From a virus, in IMG/VR virus record IMGVR_UViG_3300022924_000033, positions 1 to 22,120 of that record: a stretch of 22,120 nucleotides of DNA; one strand, 5' to 3'. The notes below the pieces were generated by a model, which saw only the letters and a list, made by a program, of their open reading frames with translations, was not told the origin of the DNA and ran no database searches. Each line of letters begins with the position of its first letter. Within the stretch, counting starts at the first letter, position 1. This document shows, one piece after another, positions 1-5,210 of the stretch. The position numbers and the translations under genes were made by a program.

Positions 1-71
1 ATCAGCGATCCGGTCGTATTCTGACCTTCTGATAGCCCCCCTCTATCGGTTGAGCTATCTCTAATTAGGTT

Positions 72-83
72 TCCCTATAGTGA
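72..83 (-). promoter_or_regulatory. T7-like promoter core (TCACTATAGGGA)
   Basis: Read on the minus strand, 12 bases match the -9 to +3 part of the T7 RNA polymerase promoter. The upstream specificity half (TAATACGAC in T7) is not conserved, and no single-subunit RNA polymerase gene is visible. It points toward the late genes to the left. It may be chance. On the plus strand the same bases contain TATAGT, a possible -10 without a good -35. Confidence 0.2.
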
Positions 84-121
84 AATGGTTTTTGGAATGC
101 GACGAATGGTTATTGACTATC

Positions 122-142
122 AATGCGCAAGCATTACGCATT
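122..142. repeat. Imperfect 21-bp palindrome, copy 1
   Basis: Arms AATGCG and CGCATT flank nine bases. The element matches the palindrome at 1505-1525 at 18 of 21 positions, including the first nine bases (AATGCGCAA). It lies outside coding sequence, downstream of the HNH gene. Use as a protein-binding site is inference. Confidence 0.45.
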
Positions 143-180
143 TGGTTGAAGGCTGCTACGAACGCGCAGTCTTTACGGGT

Positions 181-534
181 TCAACCTTTACGTTGAGCAC
201 CTATGCCGCCTTCCTCACGTGCTGTCTTGGCCGAGTGGCATGGACCGCAGCTCGATCTCCACAGCGCCTTATCCCAGAAGATCTTCTGATCGCCTCGATG
301 TGGAACGCTGTGGTCCACCACGTTAGCCGCTGTGATGCGTCCTTCCTGCTCGCAGTACCAGCACAACGGGAACTTAGCAAGGTGACTCAGCCTCGCCTTC
401 TGCCAGCGATATCCGTACCCACGCTGCGCTGTGGTCAGCCCTTCGCGCCATGCATCAGGGTTGAGCATCTGCACCGACTGCGTACTGACCTCACGCGCTC
501 GTGTGGGCTGCATGGTGACCCTTGACTTAGCCAT
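181..534 (-). CDS. HNH endonuclease, terminase-associated type
   Basis: Predicted 117-aa HNH nuclease. The core is near residues 45-110: an RGYGYRWQKAR motif, a CWYC zinc knuckle, VVDHSVPHRGDQ with the catalytic His, WRSSCGPCH, and the closing H-S-A-K-T-A-R-E. This matches the small HNH proteins encoded beside terminase small subunits in many phages, where HNH and terminase act together in cos or pac cleavage. That suggests packaging genes lie just left of the window. The ATG at 534 overlaps the stop of the upstream gene by 8 bases and has GGAG nine bases before it; an ATG at 549 behind AGGAG is the alternative. Confidence 0.88.
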   Translation of the reverse strand: MAKSRVTMQPTRAREVSTQSVQMLNPDAWREGLTTAQRGYGYRWQKARLSHLAKFPLCWYCEQEGRITAANVVDHSVPHRGDQKIFWDKALWRSSCGPCHSAKTAREEGGIGAQRKG

Positions 535-709
535 TGGCCTTGACTCCATGCTTCTCCTGAAGCACACGCATAAGCGCCTCGAAACGCGCCTTCTCCTCGG
601 GCGTAGAAGGTGGCCGCATAACGACCTTCTCGCCTTTCTCAAGCAGGTAGGTGCCGGGCTTTGTTGCTTCGGCCCATGCTCTCCACTCTTCGGGTGTCCA
701 ATCGTCCAC
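527..709 (-). CDS. Small hypothetical phage protein
   Basis: 60-aa acidic and Trp-rich protein starting with GTG at 709, with GAGG eight bases upstream. It begins V-DDWTPEEWRAWAEATKPG and ends in a charged helix (TPEEKARFEALMRVLQEKHG). There is no recognisable domain. It sits between two small minus-strand genes and overlaps the HNH gene by 8 bases, so it is probably translated with it. Function unknown. Confidence 0.65.
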   Translation of the reverse strand: MDDWTPEEWRAWAEATKPGTYLLEKGEKVVMRPPSTPEEKARFEALMRVLQEKHGVKANG

Positions 710-714
710 GGTGA

Positions 715-1017
715 TTACCTCGAATTCAACCCTGTTGGCCTCTGGTTCAACGCAGGAGGCGCGATCTCTTCAGATACTGCCGGAGGTTCACCCTGAGCCA
801 CCAACCGCTCCACAGCGACGCACAGGCGGGTCAGCAGCGATGTGTAGTCGACACTCACGGCCGCATCAGCGCCACCATCAAGCACCATCGGCTCCAGTCC
901 CATCGATTCGGCCAGGGGTGTGATGTTCTGAGTGATCTTCTCCACCGCTTCCATCCCGATGTGCTTTGGAATCCGCAGCACCAGTAATCCGTTGCTTGAG
1001 TTCTTCGAATCGTTCAT
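715..1017 (-). CDS. Hypothetical phage protein
   Basis: 100 aa. The stretch LLVLRIPKHIGMEAVEKITQ followed by a leucine- and valine-rich segment predicts a beta-alpha-beta fold; the C-terminus is Pro/Glu-rich and probably disordered. I recognise no catalytic motif. Its first 140 bases overlap the end of the minus-strand gene at 878-1078 in another frame, an unusually long overlap. The ATG at 1017 has only a weak ribosome site, so the true start may be further in. Function unknown. Confidence 0.6.
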   Translation of the reverse strand: MNDSKNSSNGLLVLRIPKHIGMEAVEKITQNITPLAESMGLEPMVLDGGADAAVSVDYTSLLTRLCVAVERLVAQGEPPAVSEEIAPPALNQRPTGLNSR

Positions 1018-1078
1018 TGGCTAAGTCCATAAGTCGTTTGAGTTTCGCCCGACGTCGAGCGCATCCGGAACATGCCAT
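878..1078 (-). CDS. Small CxxC protein, first gene of the leftward operon
   Basis: 66-aa protein beginning MACSGCARRRAKLKRLMDLA, a Cys-pair plus basic-helix start of a kind common among small phage proteins. I chose the ATG at 1078 because GGAG lies eight bases upstream. Starts at 1165 (ATG) and 1174 (TTG) would add residues but lack a ribosome site. The tail is rich in Gly, His and Asp and is low in complexity. It may bind metal or nucleic acid, but that is inference. Confidence 0.6.
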   Translation of the reverse strand: MACSGCARRRAKLKRLMDLANERFEELKQRITGAADSKAHRDGSGGEDHSEHHTPGRIDGTGADGA

Positions 1079-1165
1079 GGGTTCCGCTCCATGTGGTGAG
1101 TGCTCAGCGTACCTGTAAACCGCGAACCAGTGGAAGGCGTCTCGGCCAGGGGTCGTGTTCAGCAT

Positions 1166-1186
1166 TACGCGCAATTCTTGCGGGTT
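1166..1186. repeat. Imperfect 21-bp palindrome, copy 2
   Basis: The core is CGCAA, three bases, TTGCG (1170-1182), with 16 of 21 positions matching the copy at 1505-1525. It overlaps one of two TTCTTGCG direct repeats (1175-1182 and 1201-1208) and lies upstream of the leftward operon that begins at 1078, so a regulatory role for late genes is possible. Confidence 0.4.
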
Positions 1187-1264
1187 TATCTAATCTGCAT
1201 TTCTTGCGTGTTCTGTAGTACTAAACAAATAAAAATCTTCCATTTCTTCCTTGACAGGGTACTC

Positions 1265-1302
1265 CATGAGGGGGTAGGCTTCCAGCCTATTCCCCACTCA
1301 TG
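1265..1302. repeat. Long imperfect hairpin
   Basis: CATGAG-GGGG-TAGGCT pairs with AGCCTA-TT-CCCC-AC-CTCATG around a three-base loop (TCC): a six-pair tip, a GC-rich middle and a five-pair base with small bulges. No run of T follows on either strand, so it is not a normal intrinsic terminator. A TTGACA hexamer lies directly to its left (1251-1256), and one GTACTCC repeat abuts it (1259-1265). Confidence 0.55.
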
Positions 1303-1423
1303 AAGGGAAAGCACCGGCGAACTCCTCATCACTCCAATTCGTTTTCCCTGATTTCCTCCTCTCGCTGCACCAAAAACCTCCTTATAAAACAACCACTTAG
1401 CGCTACAGCTACGCCTGCTATTC

Positions 1424-1503
1424 GGAGTACTCCAATTGGCCGTGGAAGAGTTGGAGTACCAATTGGAGTACTCCAATTGCTGGAGTACCAATTGGAGTAC
1501 TTG
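1424..1503 (+). repeat. GGAGTAC iteron-like array with nested palindromes
   Basis: GGAGTAC begins at 1424, 1453, 1465, 1482 and 1494. The last four form a 29-base period split 12/17. Inside is a perfect 20-base palindrome at 1460-1479 (CAATTGGAGT, then its reverse complement), and CCAATTGG recurs. An inverted copy (GTACTCC) lies at 1259-1265. The array sits directly downstream of the primase-helicase gene. Such arrays are typical of initiator or regulator binding sites. Use as an origin is inference. Confidence 0.7.
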
Positions 1504-1504
1504 G

Positions 1505-1525
1505 AATGCGCAATTATTGCGCATT
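1505..1525. repeat. Perfect 9-bp-arm palindrome at the primase-helicase stop codon
   Basis: AATGCGCAA and TTGCGCATT arms flank TTA. On the minus strand the three-base loop is the TAA stop codon of the primase-helicase. It could be an mRNA hairpin at the gene end or a DNA-binding site. It closely resembles the element at 122-142. No T-run follows, so simple termination is unlikely. Confidence 0.6.
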
Positions 1526-3508
1526 CGCTTCATCGCCCAACTGAACATATTCGCCGTCCTCTATCAGCCATCCTTGCTCTACCAGTGCATCAAGTGCCCG
1601 CTTTATATCTCGGCGGCGGTTATCCTGCTTCGACGTGCCACGTACGGTTTCGGCTATCGATCGCTCTACCAGCTCCGCCGAGGCAACCTGGGCGGTAGGA
1701 TCAAGGCCGGTCATCTCGTGTGCAACGTTAAATACCGTTCTCTCGTGCGCACCACGAGGCTGGCGAGTAACGACTGCCGCGTCACGGGCCACGCCAGTGA
1801 TGTACTCCACCGTGCAGCTGGTCTCCGGTACGCCGTCTTCGTCAACCTGATCCACCGGCACAACCTCCAGCTTGAAGTCCAGTCCAAAGCCAGCAGGCGC
1901 GTCCTTGACCTTGTGGACGTATAGCGTACGGAGGACTGCGTTTTCCGCCCGGGATACCTCAAGCTCTACGCCTACGTTACCCTTCAAGCTGCCGTGGCCT
2001 CGTGAGCCGCGGGAAGTGTCTTTACCGGAGTGGTGGACGAGGATCGGTGTTCCTCCGGCGGCTAGGCCGATCGCCTCGGCATTGGCCATGATGATGCCCA
2101 TATCCTTACCGCTGTTCTCGTCAGCGCCCACTGACACTTTCGCCAGGGTGTCGATGATGATCAGATCGAAAGGGCCGAACCGCTTGATCTCTTTGATGAA
2201 CGCTTTAACCGAATTGTCGTCGGCCAGGTTCGGGATCTTGCCGGCCGCGTAAACGATCGGCACTTCGGATTCGTCGATGCCGTGCTTCTTGCAATAGGCT
2301 TCCATGCGGTTGGGGAAACCGCCGCGACCTTCAGCGACGACGTACAGAACGCGACCTTTCTTCACCCGTCGTCCGTTCCAATCGATGCCGCGGGCGATAG
2401 CGGCGCACATATCCATGAGTACGAACGACTTGCCGGCCGTGGACGCACCGAACAACATGCCTAGCTCTGTCTTGGGCAGAATGCCCTTGATAAGCCATTC
2501 TGGAGGCCCGAGGCGCTCTCGCAGCTCGGCCATGGAGTAGAATCCGAACTCGCCGTGAGCTTTTAGGGGGATTGGTGCCAGCACATCGAATTCGTCCGGC
2601 GAGGCCACGTCTATCCCCGTTTCGCCACCAGCGTCACGGATCATCTGAAGCACGGTACCCATGGTCTTATATTCAGCGGTACCGTTCCGCCCAAACGAAA
2701 CCCACCTTTCCATGCTGTACTCGGTAGACGTGTACTTAGGGGAGCGCGACGACCATTCATCCCAGACGTCGAAACCCTCTCCTTCCGTCTCGTGGTGGAC
2801 ACACATGCCAACGGCGACCCAAGCGTCGTAATTCAGATCATCTGGAAGCTTCTTCAGGAACTCGGCGATCTCCTCGAAAGAAAACCCCATGGTCGACTTG
2901 CCAGCCCCTACGCACTCAGCCCGTGCGCGATCCAGGCGCTTGAACCGTGTAGCGCAGAAAGCTTTCACGGCTTCTGTTAGCGGCGCTACGGTGTTCTCGT
3001 CGCCGGTTAGCTCTGTCATCTCCGTGGCGTTGCCTGTAAAGGTCACGAAACCCTTGGCGTGGAAGGTCTCGAAGCCGAACGATCCGTCTACCGGCGTGCT
3101 GTCTTTACTATCCGACGATTCACCGACCATGAAAGCGCGGACGCCGGTACCGGAAGGGCTTATCTCAGCGTAGGTACCAGCCGTTAGCTGTTCTACGCGA
3201 GGATCGATAACGCCGTCTTTCACGCAGTTGTCAAAGTCCAAAGCGGTGATACCGAACTCCGGCATTAAAGCCAGGCCGACGCCGGCGAAGTCATGTTTGC
3301 TGGCGAATGCTTTCGCCTCTTCAAATGTAACGAGTAGCGATCGGTCTTCAGCAGATCCGTGCGTTTTATTCCTCACTGACCCGGATAGGTAGTAGGGCAT
3401 CTTGAGCGCTTTCGGGCGACCCGGGCGCTGCACCCATCTCCAGACGAGCCAGCCTTTCAAACCCCGCAATGCGGCCGGCGCCTGCAGGTTCTCGAATTTC
3501 TTAACCAT
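1514..3508 (-). CDS. Primase-helicase (PrimPol-like / PriCT_2 / RecA-like ATPase)
   Basis: About 664 aa. Near residues 70-140 is an archaeo-eukaryotic primase-like fold with the acid motif ALDFDN and SPSGTGVRAF, where the usual His is replaced by Arg. Near 215-290 is a PriCT_2-like segment (FSFEEIAEFLKKLPDDLNYD). The C-terminal half is a RepA/DnaB-type ATPase: Walker A GASTAGKS, Walker B LIIIDTLAKV, then HHSGKD. It probably primes and unwinds DNA at the phage fork. I prefer the ATG at 3508 because GGGAG lies eight bases upstream; an ATG at 3523 adds five residues. It is cotranscribed with the regulator upstream and lies on the opposite strand from the polymerase. Confidence 0.88.
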   Translation of the reverse strand: MVKKFENLQAPAALRGLKGWLVWRWVQRPGRPKALKMPYYLSGSVRNKTHGSAEDRSLLVTFEEAKAFASKHDFAGVGLALMPEFGITALDFDNCVKDGVIDPRVEQLTAGTYAEISPSGTGVRAFMVGESSDSKDSTPVDGSFGFETFHAKGFVTFTGNATEMTELTGDENTVAPLTEAVKAFCATRFKRLDRARAECVGAGKSTMGFSFEEIAEFLKKLPDDLNYDAWVAVGMCVHHETEGEGFDVWDEWSSRSPKYTSTEYSMERWVSFGRNGTAEYKTMGTVLQMIRDAGGETGIDVASPDEFDVLAPIPLKAHGEFGFYSMAELRERLGPPEWLIKGILPKTELGMLFGASTAGKSFVLMDMCAAIARGIDWNGRRVKKGRVLYVVAEGRGGFPNRMEAYCKKHGIDESEVPIVYAAGKIPNLADDNSVKAFIKEIKRFGPFDLIIIDTLAKVSVGADENSGKDMGIIMANAEAIGLAAGGTPILVHHSGKDTSRGSRGHGSLKGNVGVELEVSRAENAVLRTLYVHKVKDAPAGFGLDFKLEVVPVDQVDEDGVPETSCTVEYITGVARDAAVVTRQPRGAHERTVFNVAHEMTGLDPTAQVASAELVERSIAETVRGTSKQDNRRRDIKRALDALVEQGWLIEDGEYVQLGDEANAQ

Positions 3509-3526
3509 CTTCGCGGCTCCCATGGA

Positions 3527-3754
3527 TCAATTACCTTCGGGCGACAAGAGAGCCTTGTGCTTAGGGTGGATCAATCGAATGCGAGGGACGCCGTATAAGC
3601 GCTCCACTTGGACGATATGCGCGGCGGGAACCCATCCGCACTTGACCCATCGTGAAACCGCCTGGTGCGAAACGCCCAGCTTGCGTGCTAGGACGCCTTG
3701 GCCACCTGCCGCGAGGATCGCGTCGACGACCCCTGATGTTTCTTGCTCTGACAT
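3527..3754 (-). CDS. Cro/YdaS-like helix-turn-helix regulator
   Basis: 75 aa. The helix-turn-helix reads VLARKLGVSHQAVSRWVKCG, followed by VPAAHIVQVERLYGVPRIRL, the layout of YdaS/Cro-type phage repressors. GGAG lies eight bases before the ATG at 3754. The stop lies just before the primase-helicase, so the two form an operon and the protein may control its own replication gene. It is a paralogue of the 4194-4508 product, sharing the G-V-x-x-Q-A-V-x-x-W pattern and a YGVxR motif. It has no peptidase domain, so it is not a LexA/CI-type cleavable repressor. Confidence 0.85.
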   Translation of the reverse strand: MSEQETSGVVDAILAAGGQGVLARKLGVSHQAVSRWVKCGWVPAAHIVQVERLYGVPRIRLIHPKHKALLSPEGN

Positions 3755-3793
3755 GTAGGTATCTCCGTTTTGCTGATGGCGCGAGCATACGCT

Positions 3794-3821
3794 TGCCCGC
3801 AACGAATTTCTACAGTATGTT
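3794..3821 (+). promoter_or_regulatory. Candidate promoter for the 3851 gene
   Basis: TTGCCC at 3794-3799 and TATGTT at 3816-3821 are spaced by 16 bases, 30 bases before the start codon. Both boxes overlap the arms of the inverted repeat 3797-3825, so a protein bound there would compete with RNA polymerase. Confidence 0.4.
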
Positions 3822-3825
3822 GCGG
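3797..3825. promoter_or_regulatory. Operator-like inverted repeat between divergent genes
   Basis: CCGCAAC and GTTGCGG arms (7 bp, perfect) flank 15 bases, so the arm centres are about two helical turns apart. The element lies between the regulator at 3754 (minus) and the gene at 3851 (plus), on top of both candidate promoters. The adjacent Cro/YdaS-like regulators are the obvious candidates to bind it. Binding is inference. Confidence 0.5.
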
Positions 3826-3835
3826 ATTAATTCAA
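3807..3835 (-). promoter_or_regulatory. Candidate promoter for the regulator/primase-helicase operon
   Basis: On the minus strand TTGAAT (3830-3835) and TAGAAA (3807-3812) are exactly 17 bases apart, about 53 bases before the start at 3754. One arm of the inverted repeat (GTTGCGG, 3819-3825) lies in the spacer. Confidence 0.45.
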
Positions 3836-3850
3836 ACAGGAGCGCGGGAA

Positions 3851-4162
3851 ATGAAAGCACACGACGCAATGTTTTTAGGATGGCTAGCTAAGGATGGGGA
3901 ACCGGGCAGGTTGGAGATCGTTTCCAAGCCGGAGTACATCGCGCGAGGCCTCTATGCCCCTTGCGACTTCTCGATGGGCGCGGCGTTCTTCTGCTGGAGG
4001 GAGATTCCCGATTCGCAAATCATGGCGTGCGTCCTCTGCACCGGGTTCAACATCGTAGAAAACTACGGCGTACCGGTTAAGGATGTGACGAAGGAACTGG
4101 AGAAAATAGAAGGGTTTACCAAATACTGGAACGAGATCGGCGTTATGACGGGAATGCTATAA
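3851..4162 (+). CDS. Hypothetical protein between the two regulators
   Basis: 103 aa, starting with the ATG at 3851 behind CAGGAG and CGGGAA. It is a mixed alpha/beta soluble protein with the stretch APCDFSMGAAFFCWREIPDS and Cys-rich hydrophobic segments. I recognise no family. It is the only plus-strand gene in this part, with its own promoter region and a terminator straight after it. It lies between two repressor-like genes on the other strand, a position often held by antirepressors, immunity genes or morons. No function can be assigned from sequence. Confidence 0.75.
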   Translation: MKAHDAMFLGWLAKDGEPGRLEIVSKPEYIARGLYAPCDFSMGAAFFCWREIPDSQIMACVLCTGFNIVENYGVPVKDVTKELEKIEGFTKYWNEIGVMTGML

Positions 4163-4168
4163 AACTAA

Positions 4169-4191
4169 GGGCTCCGCGAGGAGCCCATTTT
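4169..4191. terminator. Bidirectional intrinsic terminator
   Basis: Perfect 7-bp GC-rich stem (GGGCTCC / GGAGCCC) with GCGA loop, followed by ATTTT on the plus strand and TTAGTTTT on the minus strand. It lies between the convergent stops at 4162 (plus) and 4194 (minus), so it can end both transcripts. Confidence 0.85.
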
Positions 4192-4193
4192 CG

Positions 4194-4508
4194 TCATACG
4201 TCGGACGAGAAGTTAGGTTCGGCGAGGGCGGCAGCGTACTTGGGGTTCATCAGCTCGACGCGGGACACGCCATAGATGCTTTCGATCTCAGGAATGCGAG
4301 CCAGGGGGACGTAGCCAGTCTTCAGCCACTGCTGGACAGCCTGGTAGGTAACGCCGAGTTTATCGGCAGGACCCTGGAGGCTGCCGGCTTTGACTACGAC
4401 ATCTAGGATGCCGCTGTAGCGTTCTGCGTCGAGCAAAGCATTCATAACCGCCAGGGAAGCGCCGTTCTTAACTGCGTATTGGTTCAGTGCTTCGAGTTTC
4501 TTGTCCAT
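4194..4508 (-). CDS. Second Cro/YdaS-like helix-turn-helix regulator
   Basis: 104 aa from the ATG at 4508. A roughly 45-residue helical N-terminus precedes the helix-turn-helix (PADKLGVTYQAVQQWLKTGY) and a tail (IPEIESIYGVSRVELMNPKY) matching the paralogue encoded at 3527-3754. It probably represses at the divergent region 4509-4641, where repeated operator-like sequences cover its own promoter and that of the long plus-strand early operon. As a small non-cleavable repressor it could be the phage's Cro or its maintenance repressor; sequence alone cannot decide. Confidence 0.85.
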   Translation of the reverse strand: MDKKLEALNQYAVKNGASLAVMNALLDAERYSGILDVVVKAGSLQGPADKLGVTYQAVQQWLKTGYVPLARIPEIESIYGVSRVELMNPKYAAALAEPNFSSDV

Positions 4509-4540
4509 CGGTACATCTCGTCTGTGGGGTATTTGTGCGC

Positions 4541-4569
4541 AGGGTACGGCTATTCGCAAGAAAACGCAA
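4541..4569 (-). promoter_or_regulatory. Promoter of the 4508 regulator
   Basis: On the minus strand, -35 TTGCGT (4564-4569) and -10 TACCCT (4541-4546) are exactly 17 bases apart, with the start codon about 33 bases downstream. The repeat at 4556-4570 overlaps the -35 box and the upstream spacer. Confidence 0.55.
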
Positions 4570-4570
4570 C
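4556..4570. promoter_or_regulatory. Operator-like repeat 1
   Basis: GCAAGAAAACGCAAC. Its first 14 bases differ from those of repeat 2 (4594-4607) at one position. It covers the -35 region of the minus-strand promoter and contains TTGCG half-sites (minus strand) spaced 10 bp. Confidence 0.55.
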
Positions 4571-4585
4571 CTCAGATAAAAACAC

Positions 4586-4614
4586 TAGACAAAGCAAGAA
4601 AACACAATTAGATT
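4586..4614 (+). promoter_or_regulatory. Main early rightward promoter
   Basis: -35 TAGACA (5 of 6 consensus) and -10 TAGATT (4 of 6) are exactly 17 bases apart, 27 bases before the first start codon of the plus operon at 4642. The operator-like repeat 2 lies entirely within the spacer, which suits repression by steric block. Confidence 0.6.
4594..4607. promoter_or_regulatory. Operator-like repeat 2
   Basis: GCAAGAAAACACAA, 13 of 14 identical to repeat 1 and 38 bases from it. It sits in the spacer of the rightward promoter. The most likely ligand is the product of 4194-4508; this is inference. Confidence 0.55.
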
Positions 4615-4641
4615 TGATTCACACCAACCGGAGATCCCGCC

Positions 4642-4743
4642 ATGTTTGCTTTAGCCATCTTCTGTCTGTTCATGACCCGCGATGCGAAATCGCCAAAGCT
4701 TCCCCACGCTCGCACTGAGGATTCTTCTAATGCGCAAGCCTAA
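4642..4743 (+). CDS. Tiny hydrophobic leader protein of the early operon
   Basis: 33 aa beginning MFALAIFCLFMTRDAKSPKL: a short hydrophobic N-terminal segment and a polar tail. GGAG lies eight bases upstream of the ATG. It is the first gene after the early promoter and its end overlaps the next small gene. Possibly a membrane-inserted early peptide. Function unknown. Confidence 0.6.
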   Translation: MFALAIFCLFMTRDAKSPKLPHARTEDSSNAQA

Positions 4744-4852
4744 GAAACCCAAGATGTCAAAAGTCAACACCAGCGACTGTGCCAAAGGCCAGATGCACCA
4801 GCCGGCGGCGCAGCGATATCTGAAAACCATGCCGGGAGGATTTATAGCGTGA
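4730..4852 (+). CDS. Small basic protein
   Basis: 40 aa, starting MRKPKKPKMSKVNTSDCAKG. The N-terminus is very rich in Lys and Pro and may bind nucleic acid. GAGG lies nine bases upstream. It overlaps the preceding small gene by 14 bases and the following one by 4 (GTGA), so it looks translationally coupled. No family recognised. Confidence 0.55.
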   Translation: MRKPKKPKMSKVNTSDCAKGQMHQPAAQRYLKTMPGGFIA

Positions 4853-5055
4853 AAACGTATACAGCAAATGTTTTCTTCCCCGGATGCTTAGGCCCGCTCA
4901 AGCGTGAAGTGGTTCTACCCGACGAGATGGATATAGAAGCAGCGGCGAAGACCCTGGCCGATTGCATGGACTACCCATGGGAACACATGCCGGAACAGGG
5001 CAGAGAGACGATGCGGAAGCACGCCGCTGCAATTATCGAAGCGGCTTTCAAATGA
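4849..5055 (+). CDS. Hypothetical early protein
   Basis: 68 aa from GTG at 4849, nine bases after a strong GGAGG. It opens with a short beta-like segment (YTANVFFPGCLGP), then an acidic linker and a C-terminal helix (ETMRKHAAAIIEAAF). It overlaps both neighbours by four bases. No known domain and no assigned function. Confidence 0.75.
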   Translation: MKTYTANVFFPGCLGPLKREVVLPDEMDIEAAAKTLADCMDYPWEHMPEQGRETMRKHAAAIIEAAFK

Positions 5056-5210
5056 CCCTCCAATGCCCAAAGTGCGGTAACCCGGACGTGATACGTATGA
5101 GCAGCCTACGCATTATCCACTGCCCGGATTGCCATACGGAATCACCCTGGCCGTTGAAGGACGGCCAGAAGCCTTTGATTGGATCGAATAGAGGAGATCG
5201 GAAGAAATGA
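5052..5210 (+). CDS. Small zinc-ribbon protein
   Basis: 52 aa, ATG at 5052 in an ATGA overlap. Two knuckles, CPKCG near the N-terminus and CPDCH about 20 residues later, form a compact zinc ribbon. Some small phage proteins of this shape act against restriction (Lar-like) or bind nucleic acid, but similarity beyond the cysteines is too low to choose. Confidence 0.75.
   Translation: MTLQCPKCGNPDVIRMSSLRIIHCPDCHTESPWPLKDGQKPLIGSNRGDRKK

Larger units (their letters stand above)
1..180. other. Non-coding stretch downstream of the HNH gene
   Basis: I see no convincing gene here; the plus-strand frame running through it is a shadow of the minus-strand HNH gene. It holds an inverted repeat at 122-142 (AATGCG and CGCATT arms) and, on the minus strand at 72-83, a TCACTATAGGGA core like a T7-type promoter. 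A D-arm-like stretch lies near 40-57 on the minus strand, but no T-arm is visible. The region probably separates the HNH gene from the next late gene, outside the window to the left. Confidence 0.5.
1079..1513. other. Repeat-rich intergenic region, possible origin or late control region
   Basis: These 435 bases between the CxxC gene and the primase-helicase stop hold no convincing gene; frames crossing them encode repeat-derived low-complexity peptides. Visible elements are palindromes near 1166-1186 and 1505-1525, two TTCTTGCG direct repeats (1175-1182 and 1201-1208), an AT-rich stretch (about 1190-1250), a long hairpin (1265-1302), and GGAGTAC repeats at 1424-1500. The mix fits a replication origin, a late promoter region or both. 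Neither is proven. Confidence 0.55.

Noticed and set aside
1-68. tRNA-like stretch on the minus strand (GCTC and GAG of a D-arm, an ATCAGAA loop)
   Set aside because: The D-loop lacks GG, the anticodon stem has a mismatch and two wobbles, no T-arm TTCRA is visible, and the rest lies outside the window.
85-796. Plus-strand frames of 146 and 121 aa opposite the HNH gene
   Set aside because: They are shadows of the HNH and neighbouring genes; the minus-strand products have recognisable motifs and ribosome sites.
1424-1503. CRISPR array
   Set aside because: Units are 7-29 bases with no unique spacers and no cas genes; the pattern is iteron-like.
1186-1548. 120-aa minus-strand frame over the repeat array
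   Set aside because: It encodes repeat-derived residues (NWYSNSS, NWSTP), overlaps the primase-helicase end, and has no ribosome site or domain.
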